50,153 nucleotides of DNA from Hyphomicrobiales bacterium (GTDB taxonomy: Bacteria; Pseudomonadota; Alphaproteobacteria; Rhizobiales; Xanthobacteraceae), in assembly GCA_009377695.1 (NCBI GenBank), contig WHTP01000027.1, positions 1 to 50,153 on the forward strand, written 5' to 3'. The notes beneath the pieces are model-generated. The model was not told the origin of the DNA, did not search any database, and worked only from the letters and a program-made list of their open reading frames with translations. Shown here piece by piece: positions 15,301-23,301 of this stretch (its first letter is position 1; the number at the start of each line of letters is the position of its first letter). Both the position numbers and the translations under genes were made by a program.

Positions 15301-15418
15301 GCGCGTCTTCGATCGCACCTTGGAACTTTTGCTGCTGCTGTTCGGTGAGTGGAGTGGATGTCTGACCTGTCGGGTCGTCGTATCGTTGCGTGGCTCTGTC
15401 GTCGATCCTGAATCCCAT
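12341..15418 (-). CDS. Giant LysM protein of unknown function (1025 residues)
   Basis: A long protein with no signal peptide at its N-terminus. A LysM peptidoglycan-binding domain occupies about residues 58-107 (VVEPGDSFARIAEENDVSYR, then IDPGDVVFVPN). Two tandem copies of a ~84-residue helical unit follow (about 134-210 and 218-292), each opening with LYDRGNALEYADDP and containing DWRDAGPAQ. A mainly helical, acidic middle follows. A glycine/alanine-rich hydrophobic stretch at about 831-879 (LNAAVAGGVGYAVFGSSTLA, then GFGIATAATLGLFVW) resembles membrane-inserting helices, and the last ~146 residues are again polar. ATG 15418 has GAGGAG 7 bases upstream. Function unknown; a secreted or injected cell-wall-associated effector is one possibility. 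Confidence 0.75.
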   Translation of the reverse strand: MGFRIDDRATQRYDDPTGQTSTPLTEQQQQKFQGAIEDALEARADRGGPGELRETQERVFVVEPGDSFARIAEENDVSYRELLDFNRRSDIPNPDRIDPGDVVFVPNTSPEEAAASPVDENGVPEGEAIFAGNLYDRGNALEYADDPAAIDYEKETQDLATGVRTYLQALPADQRQDAALRLVTRDWRDAGPAQSAVEQAVEAEGLSTDPEAVTAQRLYDRGNALEYADDPSSVDYDAEIDALAGTVRDYLELLPQGNRQDALQRLYDRDWRDAGPAQVAIEQVARTEGITLAPTTHAGADVEASARRITDTAATESDPAAALEALNEGYAGASPEVQQVLLRNLAAQAIFTDAADWAAEPLNGDPDREQPQFMVAETMRRLEGLTEGTDPAVAAKLFTEMLPKFETANERLLDYGGVQAGPSGTMSLMTVFDRIAGTPEGDAAISRFAEQPYAVNMDTVIYAISQGMNPAYAIDLAAQGGMVDNFVNDYVLSPVEQFRDGLIGEQAEDYLEHIEELSYLIANGGAAMTEDQLNAAINDYVQAKGPEWEQRLEQLQTQLGDSGAKLLTQIQELQNMPDDLRADHQEEINGLLDDPNAQLAVSMALQQHPELVRGAAGRELVETFAELGITGADNPLAVNLAGAYLRENVIAPAGAIDPNDPSSLRDARTRLTEALKDNPQLATMLGVTPDQLNEVADAFIELVPQHTSEFNPERYGIDAARNLNNALDKADEIFRDTPFNRGFRVGALAIVGSGLSNAVEAYGDHPSLRNALQVAVDSARVGIDGAQLVTSLFNPSTDSGLTNGLKLGGKFVHLLGAGLAGIDALARLGRGDILGAGLNAAVAGGVGYAVFGSSTLAGPIGFGIATAATLGLFVWDGIQNASHNSRFETGTTADFLRHAGFSEEAAQALIDQSGESYSPVPILMRYGELHGLTPEQTVAWVNSIASSEDGPAKLDALRDNLHHTLDEIDGNVSEFNATADNDAERIWDTEQRPWFARTGEARPESAAQLDAMLPILEIEVPVTPA

Positions 15419-15888
15419 CACACCGCTCCTCACGTCCGGGGCAAACGAGAATTGTAGAGGCGATGTGCTGAGACGTGATGAAGCTTCTGTGAATCTTGCG
15501 TGATCACGACGTATTGGCTTACCCGCATGTCGCCATAGCGCGTCGAAGACGCGCTTGAACGCGCTTATTTGTACTGTGTCAGAAAACTCGGAGCTTGCGT
15601 CTCGTGCCCTCCCCCCCTCGAGGGAGAGGGCAGTTCAAACGTGTCAGAGAATTCCGAATGGGTGAGGGGGTATCTTCGTAAGAAGCCTTCTGACGAAGAA
15701 GCCCCCTCACCCTATCGTGACTCGTTTGGAAAGCTTCCATGCCCCTCTCCCTCAAGGGGACATGCCCCTCTCCCTCAAGGGGAGAGGGGCGCAAATACGA
15801 CCGCCATGACTTACGGCGTCGCCGCGTGGCACTTCTGACGCAGTAGAATTATGGCTCGTGCGCGGCTACGGCTTCCGGCTACCGTCGT
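15419..15888. other. Intergenic stretch filled by repeats
   Basis: No gene is supported between the start of the LysM gene and the end of the M15 peptidase gene. Most of 15606-15790 is a composite repeat. The part at 15419-15600 must hold the promoter of the LysM gene, but no clear motif was found. Confidence 0.6.
15606..15790. repeat. Composite CTCTCCC/GGTGAGGGGG repeat, copy 2, with tandem duplication
   Basis: Same plan as 9350-9451: CTCGAGGGAGAGGGCA, then GGGTGAGGGGGT..CTTCG and CGAAGAAGCCCCCTCACCC. The right end holds a tandem duplication of CATGCCCCTCTCCCTCAAGG starting near 15738 and 15761. Confidence 0.75.
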
Positions 15889-16710
15889 TCAGATGGTTGC
15901 GCATGAGCGCGCACTGCGCGGCCTTTTCTGGCGTGACGCTTGGATGCAGGCGCGGACGCGCTCGACGTGCTGCTCAAACGCAGCTCGCGCTTTCGGATAC
16001 GGCAGGGTCGCGAGTTGCCCGGCGAGGCGGCGGCCGATCTGAAAGTGCTGATAGTCGATTCCCCGGGGCCAGTAGCCACCCCACTGCGCAAATCCATGGT
16101 GGGCGAACACATCGATCACCGTCTCGGCCATGCCCGGACGACGATCTTGTCGGCCGAGATACGCAGTGCCGGCCGGAGGACTGACCTCGATTGTGCGTGC
16201 TGCTCGCTCGACATACGGATTCTGGATCGGGTTGATGTCGATGGCGACGCCATAGGCGTGCAGCGACATGGCCGCGCGACCGATGACGCGACGCACGTTG
16301 AATGCCGACGTGTTGTTGTCCGCGATGGAGGCATCATCATCGCCACGGTAGCGATTCATCAATCGCGCGCCCGCGATCGGAAACGCCCGGCGTCGCAAGG
16401 TGACGAAGATTTCAAGAACGTGGTCCGCGACGGCGTCGAGAACCACCAGTTCGCCGTCATCATGCGTGGCCCCATCGAATCCCACGTAGCTGAACCGCAC
16501 AAGGCGCAAGCGCTCGCAGCCGATCGGGGCGCCCGCGTTCAAGACTTTTGTTGATCGCATGTCGCGGCAAAGTGCGTCCGATATCGGCGAAACGGAATCA
16601 CCCGCGATCGACCGCGCCTCGCCTTGGGCGAGCAGAGGTGTGCCGCCGAGCGAGAGCAAAAGAACGAGCAGGGCGCACAATCGAGATCGGCGGCACAGGT
16701 GCACCGGCAT
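15889..16710 (-). CDS. Exported M15-type peptidase (VanY/ExtL-like extensin-like family)
   Basis: A 273-residue predicted periplasmic protein. The N-terminus (LCALLVLLLSLGGTPLLAQG) is a signal peptide. Zinc-ligand candidates of the MEROPS M15 fold are His151 and Asp158 in SLHAYGVAIDIN and His222 in GIDYQHFQIGRR. M15 enzymes cleave D-Ala-D-Ala or L-Ala-D-Glu bonds of peptidoglycan stem peptides. Hyphomicrobiales have many extensin-like members of this group. ATG 16710 is used. It lies 20 bases downstream of ilvE on the same strand and could be in its transcript. Substrate bond not determined. Confidence 0.8.
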   Translation of the reverse strand: MPVHLCRRSRLCALLVLLLSLGGTPLLAQGEARSIAGDSVSPISDALCRDMRSTKVLNAGAPIGCERLRLVRFSYVGFDGATHDDGELVVLDAVADHVLEIFVTLRRRAFPIAGARLMNRYRGDDDASIADNNTSAFNVRRVIGRAAMSLHAYGVAIDINPIQNPYVERAARTIEVSPPAGTAYLGRQDRRPGMAETVIDVFAHHGFAQWGGYWPRGIDYQHFQIGRRLAGQLATLPYPKARAAFEQHVERVRACIQASRQKRPRSARSCATI

Positions 16711-16730
16711 GCGCCTAGGCCAAGGTTGAT

Positions 16731-17624
16731 CTACGCCGCCGCGGCCTTGCCCTTCGGCTGCACCTCGGCGGTGTAGTCGTCCATCAGCTGCCGGGTGACG
16801 GCGGCGGGCGTGAAGCGCCAGTCGGCGATCTCCGACACCGCGGTAACTTCTGCCGCACTCCCCGTGATGAAGCACTCGGAGAACTGCGTCAGCTCGTGCG
16901 GCATGATGCGCCGTTCGACCACCTCGATGCCGCGCCGGCGCGCGAGATCGATCACCGTGCGGCGGGTAATGCCGTCGAGGAAGCAGTCGGCGATCGGCGT
17001 GTGGATCTTGCCGTCCTTGACGAAGAAGATGTTCGCGCCCGTGCACTCGGCGACGCGGCCCTGCCAGTCCAGCATCATGGCGTCGGCATAGCCTTTGCGC
17101 TCTGCCTTATGCTTGGAGATGGTGCAGATCATGTAGAGGCCGGCGGCCTTGGCGTGCACCGGCGCGGTGACTGGATCGGGCCGGCGGTAGTCGGCGAGGT
17201 CGAGGCGGATGCCCTTGAGCCGCTGCACCGGATCGAAATAGCTCGGCCACTGCCAAGTGGCGATCGCGAGGTGAATCGTGTTGTTCTGGGCCGAGACGCC
17301 CATCATCTCGGAGCCACGCCACGCGACCGGGCGGACATAGGCGTCCTTCTGGCCGTTCTTTTCCAGCACGAGCTGCTTGGCGGCGTCGATCTCGGCCACG
17401 GTGTAGGGGATTTCAAAGTCGAGCAACTGCGCCGACTTCTTCAGCCGCTCGGAATGCTCCGTGCATTTGAAGATCTCGCCGCCATAGGCGCGTTCGCCCT
17501 CGAACACGGAGCTTGCATAGTGCAGGCCGTGGGAGCAGACGTGGAGTGTGGCGTCACTCCACGGCACGAGGTGGCCATCGTACCAGATGACGCCGTCGAG
17601 GCGGTCATAGGGTTTCTCGGACAT
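16731..17624 (-). CDS. ilvE: Branched-chain amino acid aminotransferase
   Basis: A 297-residue class IV PLP aminotransferase that makes the last step of valine, leucine and isoleucine synthesis, and the first of their breakdown. Start motif IWYDGHLVPWSDATLHVCSH and GLHYASSVFEGERAY at the N-terminus, then ATWQWPSYF, KAAGLYMICTISKHKAERKG (with the PLP lysine region at about residues 157-176) and the ECTGANIFFVKDG loop are all typical. ATG 17624 is preceded by GGAGGAAAG. It is divergent from a MarR regulator with a 233-base gap. That gap contains no repeat. Confidence 0.93.
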   Translation of the reverse strand: MSEKPYDRLDGVIWYDGHLVPWSDATLHVCSHGLHYASSVFEGERAYGGEIFKCTEHSERLKKSAQLLDFEIPYTVAEIDAAKQLVLEKNGQKDAYVRPVAWRGSEMMGVSAQNNTIHLAIATWQWPSYFDPVQRLKGIRLDLADYRRPDPVTAPVHAKAAGLYMICTISKHKAERKGYADAMMLDWQGRVAECTGANIFFVKDGKIHTPIADCFLDGITRRTVIDLARRRGIEVVERRIMPHELTQFSECFITGSAAEVTAVSEIADWRFTPAAVTRQLMDDYTAEVQPKGKAAAA

Positions 17625-17857
17625 CTTTCCTCCGTCTGGCACTCCGGCTGGGCGCCGTGAAGCCCCGTCCGAAGGTTGTTGTACGCTTTTGCGTCCCGGG
17701 CCAACACCCGGTATGTTTCCGCCACCGATGAGAACGCGCCAACGGCGTCGGCGCAAATGATCGGCCCATCGGCCTCTCAAAGGCGCCGGGCCACCTTGGC
17801 CCTGGATGCCGCCGGCTGACGGCCAGATCGTTAGCAAGCCGACCGAAATATGTCAAC

Positions 17858-18403
17858 ATGGCTGACCTAACTGCCCCTGCCGCAACCGACCAGAAGCCCG
17901 CCAGCGGGGATCGCGCTGCACGCCAGGATGAGCCGATTTGGGACATTATCGAGCTCCTGTTTTTTGCCTATCGCGACTTCGTGACCGAGGCGGACGACGT
18001 GCTGGCCAAATTCGGCTTCGGGCGCGCACACCATCGGGTGCTGCATTTCGTCAACCGCAATCCCGGCATGAAGGTCGCGGAACTGCTCGACATCCTCAAG
18101 ATCACCAAGCAATCGCTCGGGCGCGTGCTCAAGCAGCTCGTCGACCAGGGCTATGTTATTCAAAAGGAAGGCGCCAACGATCGCCGCCAGCGCCTGCTCT
18201 ATGTGACGGCGAAGGGGGAAAGCCTGGCCATGAAGCTGGCCGGGCTGCAGACCGCGCGCGTTGCCCATGCGCTGTCCGAGCTCGGTCCGAATGCGCATGA
18301 GGCGGCGCGCCGCTTCCTCGTCGCCATCGTCGATGCCGACAACCGCGAGGGCGTGTTACGGTTCATTGCGCGGGCCGATCGCGCGCGTCGCCAGCGCTCC
18401 TAG
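17858..18403 (+). CDS. MarR-family transcriptional regulator
   Basis: A 181-residue winged-helix regulator. The DNA-binding region runs from about residue 56: RAHHRVLHFVNRNPGMKVAE, then LLDILKITKQSLGRVLKQL, with the wing EGANDRRQRLLYVTAKG (about 105-121). The N-terminal ~30 residues are poorly conserved-looking. It lies between ilvE (divergent) and a two-component pair (same direction). The gene stop is directly followed by a palindromic repeat, which may terminate it before the response regulator gene. Ligand and target are unknown. Confidence 0.9.
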   Translation: MADLTAPAATDQKPASGDRAARQDEPIWDIIELLFFAYRDFVTEADDVLAKFGFGRAHHRVLHFVNRNPGMKVAELLDILKITKQSLGRVLKQLVDQGYVIQKEGANDRRQRLLYVTAKGESLAMKLAGLQTARVAHALSELGPNAHEAARRFLVAIVDADNREGVLRFIARADRARRQRS

Positions 18404-18450
18404 AGCATGATCCCGAGTAGTGGGAACCGGTTTTCGGACAAGATCATGCT
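18404..18450. repeat. GCATGATCCCGAAA palindrome, copy 2
   Basis: AGCATGATCCCGAG..GGGAACCGGTTTTCGG..AAGATCATGCT, starting immediately after the MarR stop codon. Confidence 0.85.
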
Positions 18451-18511
18451 CAGCCAAGCAGAGGGTGCGTTCCGGCCATGTTGAATCGAAGACTGGGTTC
18501 TTTGGTGGGTC

Positions 18512-18578
18512 GCATTTTCTTCGGAAAGCCGGTGTCCAGTCCCGATCAAATCCGGGGCAGGCTTTTTCCGGAAAATGC
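18512..18578. repeat. GCATGATCCCGAAA-related palindrome, copy 3 (diverged)
   Basis: GCATTTTCTTCGGAAAGCC pairs with GGCTTTTTCCGGAAAATGC with mismatches. Its right part shares GGGGCAGGCTTTTT with the nested hairpin of copy 1. It ends 18 bases before the response regulator ATG. Confidence 0.6.
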
Positions 18579-18596
18579 CTTGTGGGACGCGAGGCC

Positions 18597-19334
18597 ATGG
18601 CAACCGGTCGGGCTCAGTTGAAACCGATACCCGACGATGCGCCGCATCTGCTGGTGGTCGACGACGACCGGCGCATTCGCGAATTGCTGTCGCGCTTTCT
18701 GATGTCGGAAGGCTACCGGGTCACCACGGTGGAGTCGGCGGTCGAGGCGCGCGCCAAGCTCGAAGGGCTGAAGTTCGATCTCCTCATCCTCGACGTGATG
18801 ATGCCTGGCGAGACTGGCTTTGAATTCGCCCGCAAGCTGCGCACGTCGTCGACCGTACCGATCCTGATGCTGACCGCGCGCGGCGAAGCCGAGAGCCGCA
18901 TCCAGGGGCTCGAGATCGGCGCCGATGATTATGTCGGCAAACCCTTCGAGCCCCGTGAACTCTCCTTGCGGGTTGCCAACATCCTGAAGCGGGCTCGGCC
19001 CGCCGCGTCCCCGGCGGTCGAGTTCGTGCGCTTCGGCGAGTTCGTCTTCCATGTGGCGCGCGGTGAACTCAAGCGCGGCGACGAGGTCATTCATCTCACC
19101 GATCGTGAACGCGAAATGCTCACGCTGCTGGCCGCGAACCCGGGCGAGACGGTGACGCGAATCGCGCTTGCCGGCAACGCCAATGGCAATGGCGGCAACA
19201 ACGGCGTGGTGGGTGAGCGCGCCGTCGATGTGCAGATCAATCGGCTGCGCCGCAAGATCGAACGCGATCCGGCCAATCCGCTCCTGGTCCAAACCGTGCG
19301 GGGGGTCGGCTACCGGCTGGTGACCACGCCGTGA
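18597..19334 (+). CDS. OmpR-type response regulator
   Basis: A 245-residue response regulator. The receiver domain occupies about residues 16-130: acidic pocket VVDDDRR, phosphorylated Asp in LLILDVMMPG (about 64), Thr in LMLTARG and the conserved Lys in VGKPFEP (about 114). The C-terminal winged helix of OmpR type starts near residue 145 and includes the recognition region VDVQINRLRRKIERDP and final GVGYRLV. ATG 18597 is chosen; a TTG lies at 18580. It overlaps the kinase gene by 4 bases, so the two form an operon. The signal is unknown. Confidence 0.92.
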   Translation: MATGRAQLKPIPDDAPHLLVVDDDRRIRELLSRFLMSEGYRVTTVESAVEARAKLEGLKFDLLILDVMMPGETGFEFARKLRTSSTVPILMLTARGEAESRIQGLEIGADDYVGKPFEPRELSLRVANILKRARPAASPAVEFVRFGEFVFHVARGELKRGDEVIHLTDREREMLTLLAANPGETVTRIALAGNANGNGGNNGVVGERAVDVQINRLRRKIERDPANPLLVQTVRGVGYRLVTTP

Positions 19335-20737
19335 CCGCGCTCGACACCGGGATCGCCGCGCTGCGCTCGGCCGCGTCGACTGTCCGCACGGCCGCGAGCC
19401 GCGCCTACGAGTTCCAGGACCGCCTCAACAATTCCTTCCGCTACATCACGCCGAAGGGCCTGTATGCGCGGGCCCTGCTCATCATCATCGTGCCGATGGT
19501 GGTGCTCCAGTCGGTCGTCGCCTTGGTGTTCATGGAGCGTCACTGGAACTCAGTGACGCAGCGCCTCTCTGCCGCCGTCGTGCAGGACATTGCCGCGTTG
19601 ATCGACGTCTACACGACCCTGAAGGCCGACCAGGCACAGATCCGGCGCATTGCGCAGGAACGACTTGGCCTGGTGGTTGATTTCTTGCCGGTTGCGGACT
19701 TGCCGCCGGTTGGTCCGAAGCCGTTCTTCTCGCTGCTCGACTATTCGCTCTCGGAGGAGATCAGCAAGCGCATCCGGCGGCCGTTCTGGATCGACACTGT
19801 CGGCCGCTCCGCGCTGGTCGAGATCCGCATTCGTTTGAACGACTCGGTGCTGCGCGTGTTCGCCCGCCGCAGCGCCGCCTATGCTTCCAATGCCGAGATC
19901 TTCCTGCTCTGGATGGTCGGTACGTCGACCGTGCTGCTGATCGTCGCGATCCTGTTCCTGCGCAACCAGATCCGCCCGATCCTTCGGCTCGCCGACGCCG
20001 CCGAAAGCTTCGGCATGGGCCGCGAGGTGCCGAGCTTCCGTCCGCGCGGCGCGCTCGAAGTGCGGCGCGCGGCGCAAGCCTTTATCGAGATGAAGACTCG
20101 CATCGAGCGCGCGATGGAGCAACGCACGGCGATGCTCGCCGGGGTCTCGCACGACCTGCGCACCATCCTCACCCGTTTTAAGCTCGAGCTCGCGCTGCTC
20201 GGCGACAACAGTCCCGAGATCGAGGCGATGAAGAAGGACGTCGACGAGATGGCGCGCATGCTCGAAGCTTATCTCGCCTTCGCGCGCGGGGATTCCGGCG
20301 AGACGTCGTCACCGACCAACATGGCCGTGTTTCTCGACGACCTAAAGACGGAAGGCGAGCGCAACGGCCATCGCGTCACGAACGTGTTCCATGGCCAGCC
20401 GGTCGTGACCGTGCGTCCGGCGGCGTTCAAGCGCTGCGTCGACAACCTCGTGTCGAATGCCGCGCGGCATGCGAAATCGATCTCGATCACCGGCCATCGC
20501 GACCACCGCTGGCTCACGGTGACCGTGGACGACGACGGTCCCGGCATCTCGGCAGCGATGCGCGAGGAGGTGTTCAAGCCGTTCCTGCGGCTCGACGATG
20601 CCCGCAATCAGAATCAGGGCGGCACCGGCCTTGGCCTCGCGATCGCGCGCGACATTGCGCGTTCCCATGGCGGCGACATCACTCTGTCGGATTCACCGAT
20701 GGGCGGCCTGCGCGCGACGGTGAAAGTGCCGGTTTAA
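19331..20737 (+). CDS. EnvZ-type sensor histidine kinase
   Basis: A 468-residue inner-membrane kinase. Two membrane helices (about residues 47-65, [18 protein letters not shown], and 190-214, [19 protein letters not shown]) flank a periplasmic sensor domain of ~125 residues. A HAMP domain follows, then the H-box [20 protein letters not shown] with the phosphorylated His near residue 274. The catalytic domain has the N box ([11 protein letters not shown]), G1 (DDDGPGI) and G2 (GGTGLGLAI). GTG 19331 overlaps the response regulator stop in GTGA. The layout is that of the alphaproteobacterial EnvZ-like group. The stimulus cannot be deduced. Confidence 0.93.
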   Translation: MTALDTGIAALRSAASTVRTAASRAYEFQDRLNNSFRYITPKGLYARALLIIIVPMVVLQSVVALVFMERHWNSVTQRLSAAVVQDIAALIDVYTTLKADQAQIRRIAQERLGLVVDFLPVADLPPVGPKPFFSLLDYSLSEEISKRIRRPFWIDTVGRSALVEIRIRLNDSVLRVFARRSAAYASNAEIFLLWMVGTSTVLLIVAILFLRNQIRPILRLADAAESFGMGREVPSFRPRGALEVRRAAQAFIEMKTRIERAMEQRTAMLAGVSHDLRTILTRFKLELALLGDNSPEIEAMKKDVDEMARMLEAYLAFARGDSGETSSPTNMAVFLDDLKTEGERNGHRVTNVFHGQPVVTVRPAAFKRCVDNLVSNAARHAKSISITGHRDHRWLTVTVDDDGPGISAAMREEVFKPFLRLDDARNQNQGGTGLGLAIARDIARSHGGDITLSDSPMGGLRATVKVPV

Positions 20738-20844
20738 CCGAGCTTGCTACTTCTGTTGGCGCGCGGTGGAACGTTCCGCCGGGTCTGTTGATTTCCTGTC
20801 CAACGGCAGACGCCCCCGGAAAGGAGCGCGCTTGCGCGCGCCAT

Positions 20845-20914
20845 GTGTCTGCTACTTCGTGTCTGCTACTTCGTGTCTGCTACTTCGTGTCTGCTACTTC
20901 GTGTCTGCCACTTC
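20845..20914 (+). repeat. Five tandem copies of a 14-base repeat
   Basis: GTGTCTGCTACTTC repeats head to tail five times, the last copy with one change (GCCACTTC). The array ends 20 bases before the lipoprotein start codon. Unit length is not a multiple of 3. Confidence 0.95.
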
Positions 20915-20934
20915 AGCGAAGTCGAGGCCTATTC

Positions 20935-22275
20935 ATGAATAACAAGCGACGTTTCTTGTTCGTTGCCGGTGCGCTGGCGCTGTTGCTCGCGGGCTGCGGC
21001 GAGGCATCGAATATGCCGGAGCAGGCCGGCGTCGGCCCCAAACCGACGCTGCCGGAACCGACGTCGCAGCTGATCCCTACCGTTAACATCGCGGCCGCCG
21101 AGGGGTGGTCGGATGGCGCCAAGCCGGCCGCGGCCGAGGGGCTTGCGGCAAATGCTTTCGCGAACGAGCTCGACCATCCGCGCTGGCTCTATGTGCTGCC
21201 GAACGGGGACGTGCTGGTCGCCGAGTCCAATGCGCCGCCGAAAACGGAATCAGGTGGCATCAGGGGCTGGGTCATGGGGATGGTAATGAAGCGGGCCGGC
21301 GCCGGCGTTCCCTCCGCGAACCGGATTACCTTGCTGCGCGACGCTGATGGCGATGGTGTTGCGGAGAGGCGCTCCCTCTTCCTGAAAGATTTGAACTCGC
21401 CGTTCGGCATGGCGCTGGTCGATCAGCATCTCTACGTCGCCAATACCGACGCGGTGATGCGTTTCCCTTATTCGGAAGGCCAGCGCGAGATTGAGGAGCC
21501 CGGGGTCAAGGTCGCGGATCTGCCGGCGGGTCCGATCAATCACCATTGGACCAAGAACCTGATCGCGAGCCGCGACGGCGCACGGTTTTATGTGACGGTG
21601 GGCTCAAACAGCGATCATGGGGAGGAGGGGATTGAAAACGAGGAACGCCGCGCCGCGATCCTCGAGATCAATCTTGCCGACGGGCAATCGCGGGTGTTCG
21701 CATTGGGGCTGCGCAATCCGAACGGGATGGGGTGGGAGCCGAAGACCGGCGTGCTCTGGACTGTCGTGAACGAACGCGACGAACTCGGCAACGATCTCGT
21801 TCCTGATTATTTGACCTCGGTCAGAGATGGCGGCTTCTATGGCTGGCCCTACAGTTACTACGGGCAACATCTCGACAGTCGGGTCACCGAGCAGCGTCCT
21901 GATCTGGTGGCGAAGGCGATCGTGCCGGATTACGCGCTCGGGAGCCACGTGGCTCCGCTCGGGATGACGTTTTCCGACGGCGCGTCTTTGCCGGAGCGAT
22001 TCCGCAGCGGCGCCTTCATCGGCCTGCATGGTTCCTGGAATCGCACGCCGCGCAGCGGATACAAGGTGATCTTCGTGCCGTTCGCCGATGGCAAGCCGTC
22101 CGGGCAGCCAGTCGACGTGCTGACCGGCTTTATCGGACCTGACGACAGGGCTCGGGGACGTCCGGTCGGCGTTGCGATCGACCGGGCCGGCGCCCTCCTG
22201 GTCGCCGACGACGTCGGCAACACGGTGTGGCGCGTCGCGCCATCGGCCTCGACGGTGGGCGGCGCGAGAAATTAG
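20935..22275 (+). CDS. Sorbosone dehydrogenase-type PQQ-like beta-propeller lipoprotein
   Basis: A 446-residue predicted lipoprotein (MNNKRR, hydrophobic stretch, lipobox LLLAGC with Cys21). The body is a soluble glucose/sorbosone dehydrogenase-like six-bladed propeller: [20 protein letters not shown], then [60 protein letters not shown] and [16 protein letters not shown]. Family members oxidise sugars or aldehydes in the periplasm and some use PQQ, but activity is rarely tested. ATG 20935 places the signal peptide at the N-terminus. The frame is open further upstream through the tandem repeats, which is not taken as coding. Confidence 0.87.
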   Translation: MNNKRRFLFVAGALALLLAGCGEASNMPEQAGVGPKPTLPEPTSQLIPTVNIAAAEGWSDGAKPAAAEGLAANAFANELDHPRWLYVLPNGDVLVAESNAPPKTESGGIRGWVMGMVMKRAGAGVPSANRITLLRDADGDGVAERRSLFLKDLNSPFGMALVDQHLYVANTDAVMRFPYSEGQREIEEPGVKVADLPAGPINHHWTKNLIASRDGARFYVTVGSNSDHGEEGIENEERRAAILEINLADGQSRVFALGLRNPNGMGWEPKTGVLWTVVNERDELGNDLVPDYLTSVRDGGFYGWPYSYYGQHLDSRVTEQRPDLVAKAIVPDYALGSHVAPLGMTFSDGASLPERFRSGAFIGLHGSWNRTPRSGYKVIFVPFADGKPSGQPVDVLTGFIGPDDRARGRPVGVAIDRAGALLVADDVGNTVWRVAPSASTVGGARN

Positions 22276-22323
22276 GGAGCTTTGGTGAGTTGATTTTCCT
22301 GGCGCGTCGCACTCGGTGGGCTC

Positions 22324-22434
22324 GCTCCCCCTGAAAGGGGGAGGGTTGGGGTGGGGGCCGTAGGCGCGATGATCCCCACCCGATTGCAGTCGCATGGCGA
22401 CTGCAATCGACCTCCCCTTTGCAAGGGGAGGTGG
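22324..22434. repeat. GCTCCCCCTGAAAGGGGGAG repeat, copy 1
   Basis: CTCCCCCTGAAAGGGGGAG hairpin, then GTTGGGGTGGGGG and, after a nested hairpin (GATTGCAGTCGCATGGCGAC, then TGCAATC), CCTCCCCTTTGCAAGGGGAG. It lies between convergent gene ends. Copy 2 is at 27050-27133. Confidence 0.8.
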
Positions 22435-22490
22435 GACGCGGCATGGACAGAGCGCTACAACGAGCAAACTTGCTCATCTTTGGTAGCGCG

Positions 22491-23201
22491 CTAGGCCGCC
22501 GCGCTCTCGCTGTCTCGCCGGTCGTCGCGCCGCCGCCGGACGCTGCGGCGGACGTTGCAGGCCGCTTCCGGGATGCGGCAGAGATCGTCGAGCAGGCCCG
22601 ACCAGCGCTGACCGCTCGACAGCGCCCGATCAAGCGCGGCAAGCGTGCGCGCCTGTCCGGGATCGTCGTCGCGCAGCCAGGTGCGGATGACCGACGCGAA
22701 CATCAGTGCAAGGCCCTGCGCGCGCACCGCGCCCTTCGGACCCGTTGCCGAGATGTCGGCCGCTGTCAGCATCCATTGCATCGAGCGCACCGAAAGACCG
22801 TTGAGTGCCAGTGTAAGTCCGGGATTCAGCAGCACCGAGCGTTGCAACGACTGGATTGCCGCTTTGTCGGGCGCGAGCAGATCGAGACGGCGCATCAAAA
22901 CGTCAAACAGCCGCTCGCGCGGTGGCTCGTCGGCCATGCCGGTATCGATGCCATCGAGCACGGCGCGGTCGACCTCGCGCATATGCGCGGCGAGCATCTC
23001 GATCTTCGACGCGTGCTTCGCCCGCAGCTCCGACAACGAGACGCCGGCGCGCCGCGCGATCTCGGCGAAGCCGATATCCTCGAAGCGCTTCTCCGCAAGC
23101 AGCGCCATGAAGGCATTGACGACGGCATCGCGCTGGACGCCTCTGCCTGATCCATTACCGCCACCTGAGGGTTGTTGAGGACGCGAGGATTCGTCGACCA
23201 T
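22491..23201 (-). CDS. TetR-family transcriptional regulator
   Basis: A 236-residue regulator. The helix-turn-helix lies at about residues 22-68 (AVVNAFMALLAEKRFEDIGF, then AEIARRAGVSLSELRAKHAS). The C-terminal domain is the ligand pocket, and the last ~25 residues are arginine-rich. ATG 23201 has AGGAG 6 bases upstream; a GTG five codons earlier is less likely. It is transcribed toward the repeat-rich gap after the lipoprotein gene and follows proC on the same strand with a ~100-base gap. Ligand and target unknown. Confidence 0.85.
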   Translation of the reverse strand: MVDESSRPQQPSGGGNGSGRGVQRDAVVNAFMALLAEKRFEDIGFAEIARRAGVSLSELRAKHASKIEMLAAHMREVDRAVLDGIDTGMADEPPRERLFDVLMRRLDLLAPDKAAIQSLQRSVLLNPGLTLALNGLSVRSMQWMLTAADISATGPKGAVRAQGLALMFASVIRTWLRDDDPGQARTLAALDRALSSGQRWSGLLDDLCRIPEAACNVRRSVRRRRDDRRDSESAAA

Positions 23202-23301
23202 GACCGGCTCCTGCACAGGATTGCACTGTCCTTAAATAGGCGGCCAACGGGGGCGGTTCCAAGGCGGGGCAGGATATCGCTGCCGGGTTTGGCTGGCCAA
23301 G

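Noticed and set aside
20845-20914. CRISPR or iteron array
   Set aside because: Units are contiguous with no spacers and no replication gene is nearby.
20788-20934. Upstream start for the sorbosone-type lipoprotein
   Set aside because: It would run through the 14-base tandem repeats and place the lipobox about 70 residues in.
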